Shown: positions 7,547-7,687 of the stretch, in pieces
Layout of the letters: each line of letters opens with the position of its first letter
How positions within the stretch are numbered: the stretch's first letter is position 1
Assembly (NCBI GenBank): GCA_964493075.1
Contig: CAZBNU010000197.1
Location: forward strand, 1-7,687
Reading direction: 5' to 3'
Source: SLFT01 sp964493075
GTDB taxonomy: Bacteria > Hydrogenedentota > Hydrogenedentia > Hydrogenedentales > CAITNO01
Length of the DNA: 7,687 bases
Translations under genes and position numbers: made by a program
The notes under the pieces: model-generated
Database searches by the model: none
What the model was told of the DNA's origin: nothing
The model's input: the letters and a program-made list of their open reading frames with translations, nothing else

Positions 7547-7563
7547 TATAATTTGCGTATAAT
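7547..7563 (+). promoter_or_regulatory. Two TATAAT -10-like hexamers, 11 bases apart, upstream of the response regulator
   Basis: Perfect TATAAT sequences sit at 7547-7552 and 7558-7563, about 90-100 bases before the GTG start of the next gene. TTGGTG at 7533-7538 could be a -35 for the second one, with a long 19-base spacer; the first has no evident -35. Together they suggest a promoter for the response-regulator gene. No terminator hairpin is evident after the deaminase. Confidence 0.4.
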
Positions 7564-7650
7564 GTACGTTGTGCGAGATAGTTTGCCGTTATTTCAATGT
7601 GGCGGATTCGCGAGACAATACGCTTAGTGCACAGTAGAACAGGAGGAACC

Positions 7651-7687
7651 GTGGCTACGAAAAGAACGATTCTGGTAGTGGATGATG
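7651..7687 (+). CDS. Response regulator receiver domain, first 12 codons only
   Basis: The frame from GTG 7651 runs off the right edge and reads MATKRTILVVDD, the first beta strand and paired acidic residues of a CheY-like receiver domain. The two Asp residues would bind Mg2+ next to the phosphorylated Asp. A strong ribosome site, AGGAGGA (7641-7647), lies just upstream, with a short spacer of 3-4 bases. The output domain is outside the window, so its role (transcription, diguanylate signalling or a stand-alone receiver) cannot be told. Tandem TATAAT hexamers about 90-100 bases upstream suggest its own promoter. Confidence 0.75.
   Translation, partial: MATKRTILVVDD

Noticed and set aside
1..7687. 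CRISPR array, transposon ends, tRNA or rRNA, phage or toxin-antitoxin genes
   Set aside because: I looked for spaced direct repeats, terminal inverted repeats, transposase motifs and small paired genes and saw none.

Overview
The window is an ordinary chromosomal stretch from a Gram-negative-type bacterium of moderate G+C. A giant secreted multidomain protease built from beta-sandwich modules, next to a phosphatidylcholine synthase, fits environmental lineages such as the PVC/FCB groups or Hydrogenedentota-like bacteria. That placement is inference; no rRNA or other phylogenetic marker is present.

Left two thirds (minus strand, 5146 down to 1, running off the left edge): one uninterrupted reading frame of at least 1715 codons. 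It encodes an exported subtilisin-family (S8) serine protease. Its order is signal peptide, an ASH-like beta-sandwich apparently split by an inserted LamG/concanavalin-like domain, an Ig/Fn3-like domain, a BACON-like strand region, an I9/fervidolysin-type propeptide, the catalytic domain (Asp686, His734, Asn826, Ser894), BACON-like repeats, a jelly-roll domain, another BACON-like repeat, and a second copy of the split ASH + LamG module.

A 233-base divergent intergenic region (5147-5379) follows. It holds plausible promoters for both directions and an 8-bp inverted repeat.

Right third (plus strand): phosphatidylcholine synthase (pcs, 5380-6123), a divergent NAD kinase (6152-6922) 28 bases downstream and probably co-transcribed, a 115-base spacer with a perfect 7-bp x 3 tandem repeat, a dCMP deaminase (7038-7520), a 130-base spacer with two TATAAT hexamers, and the first 12 codons of a response-regulator receiver domain (from 7651).

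The genes do not form a recognisable pathway. Pcs makes a membrane lipid, NAD kinase makes NADP, dCMP deaminase feeds dUMP/dTMP synthesis, and the protease acts outside the cytoplasm. There is no tRNA, rRNA, CRISPR array, insertion sequence or phage gene, and no gene-free stretch longer than 300 bases. I found no convincing new defence or mobile system; the most unusual item is the domain architecture of the giant protease.
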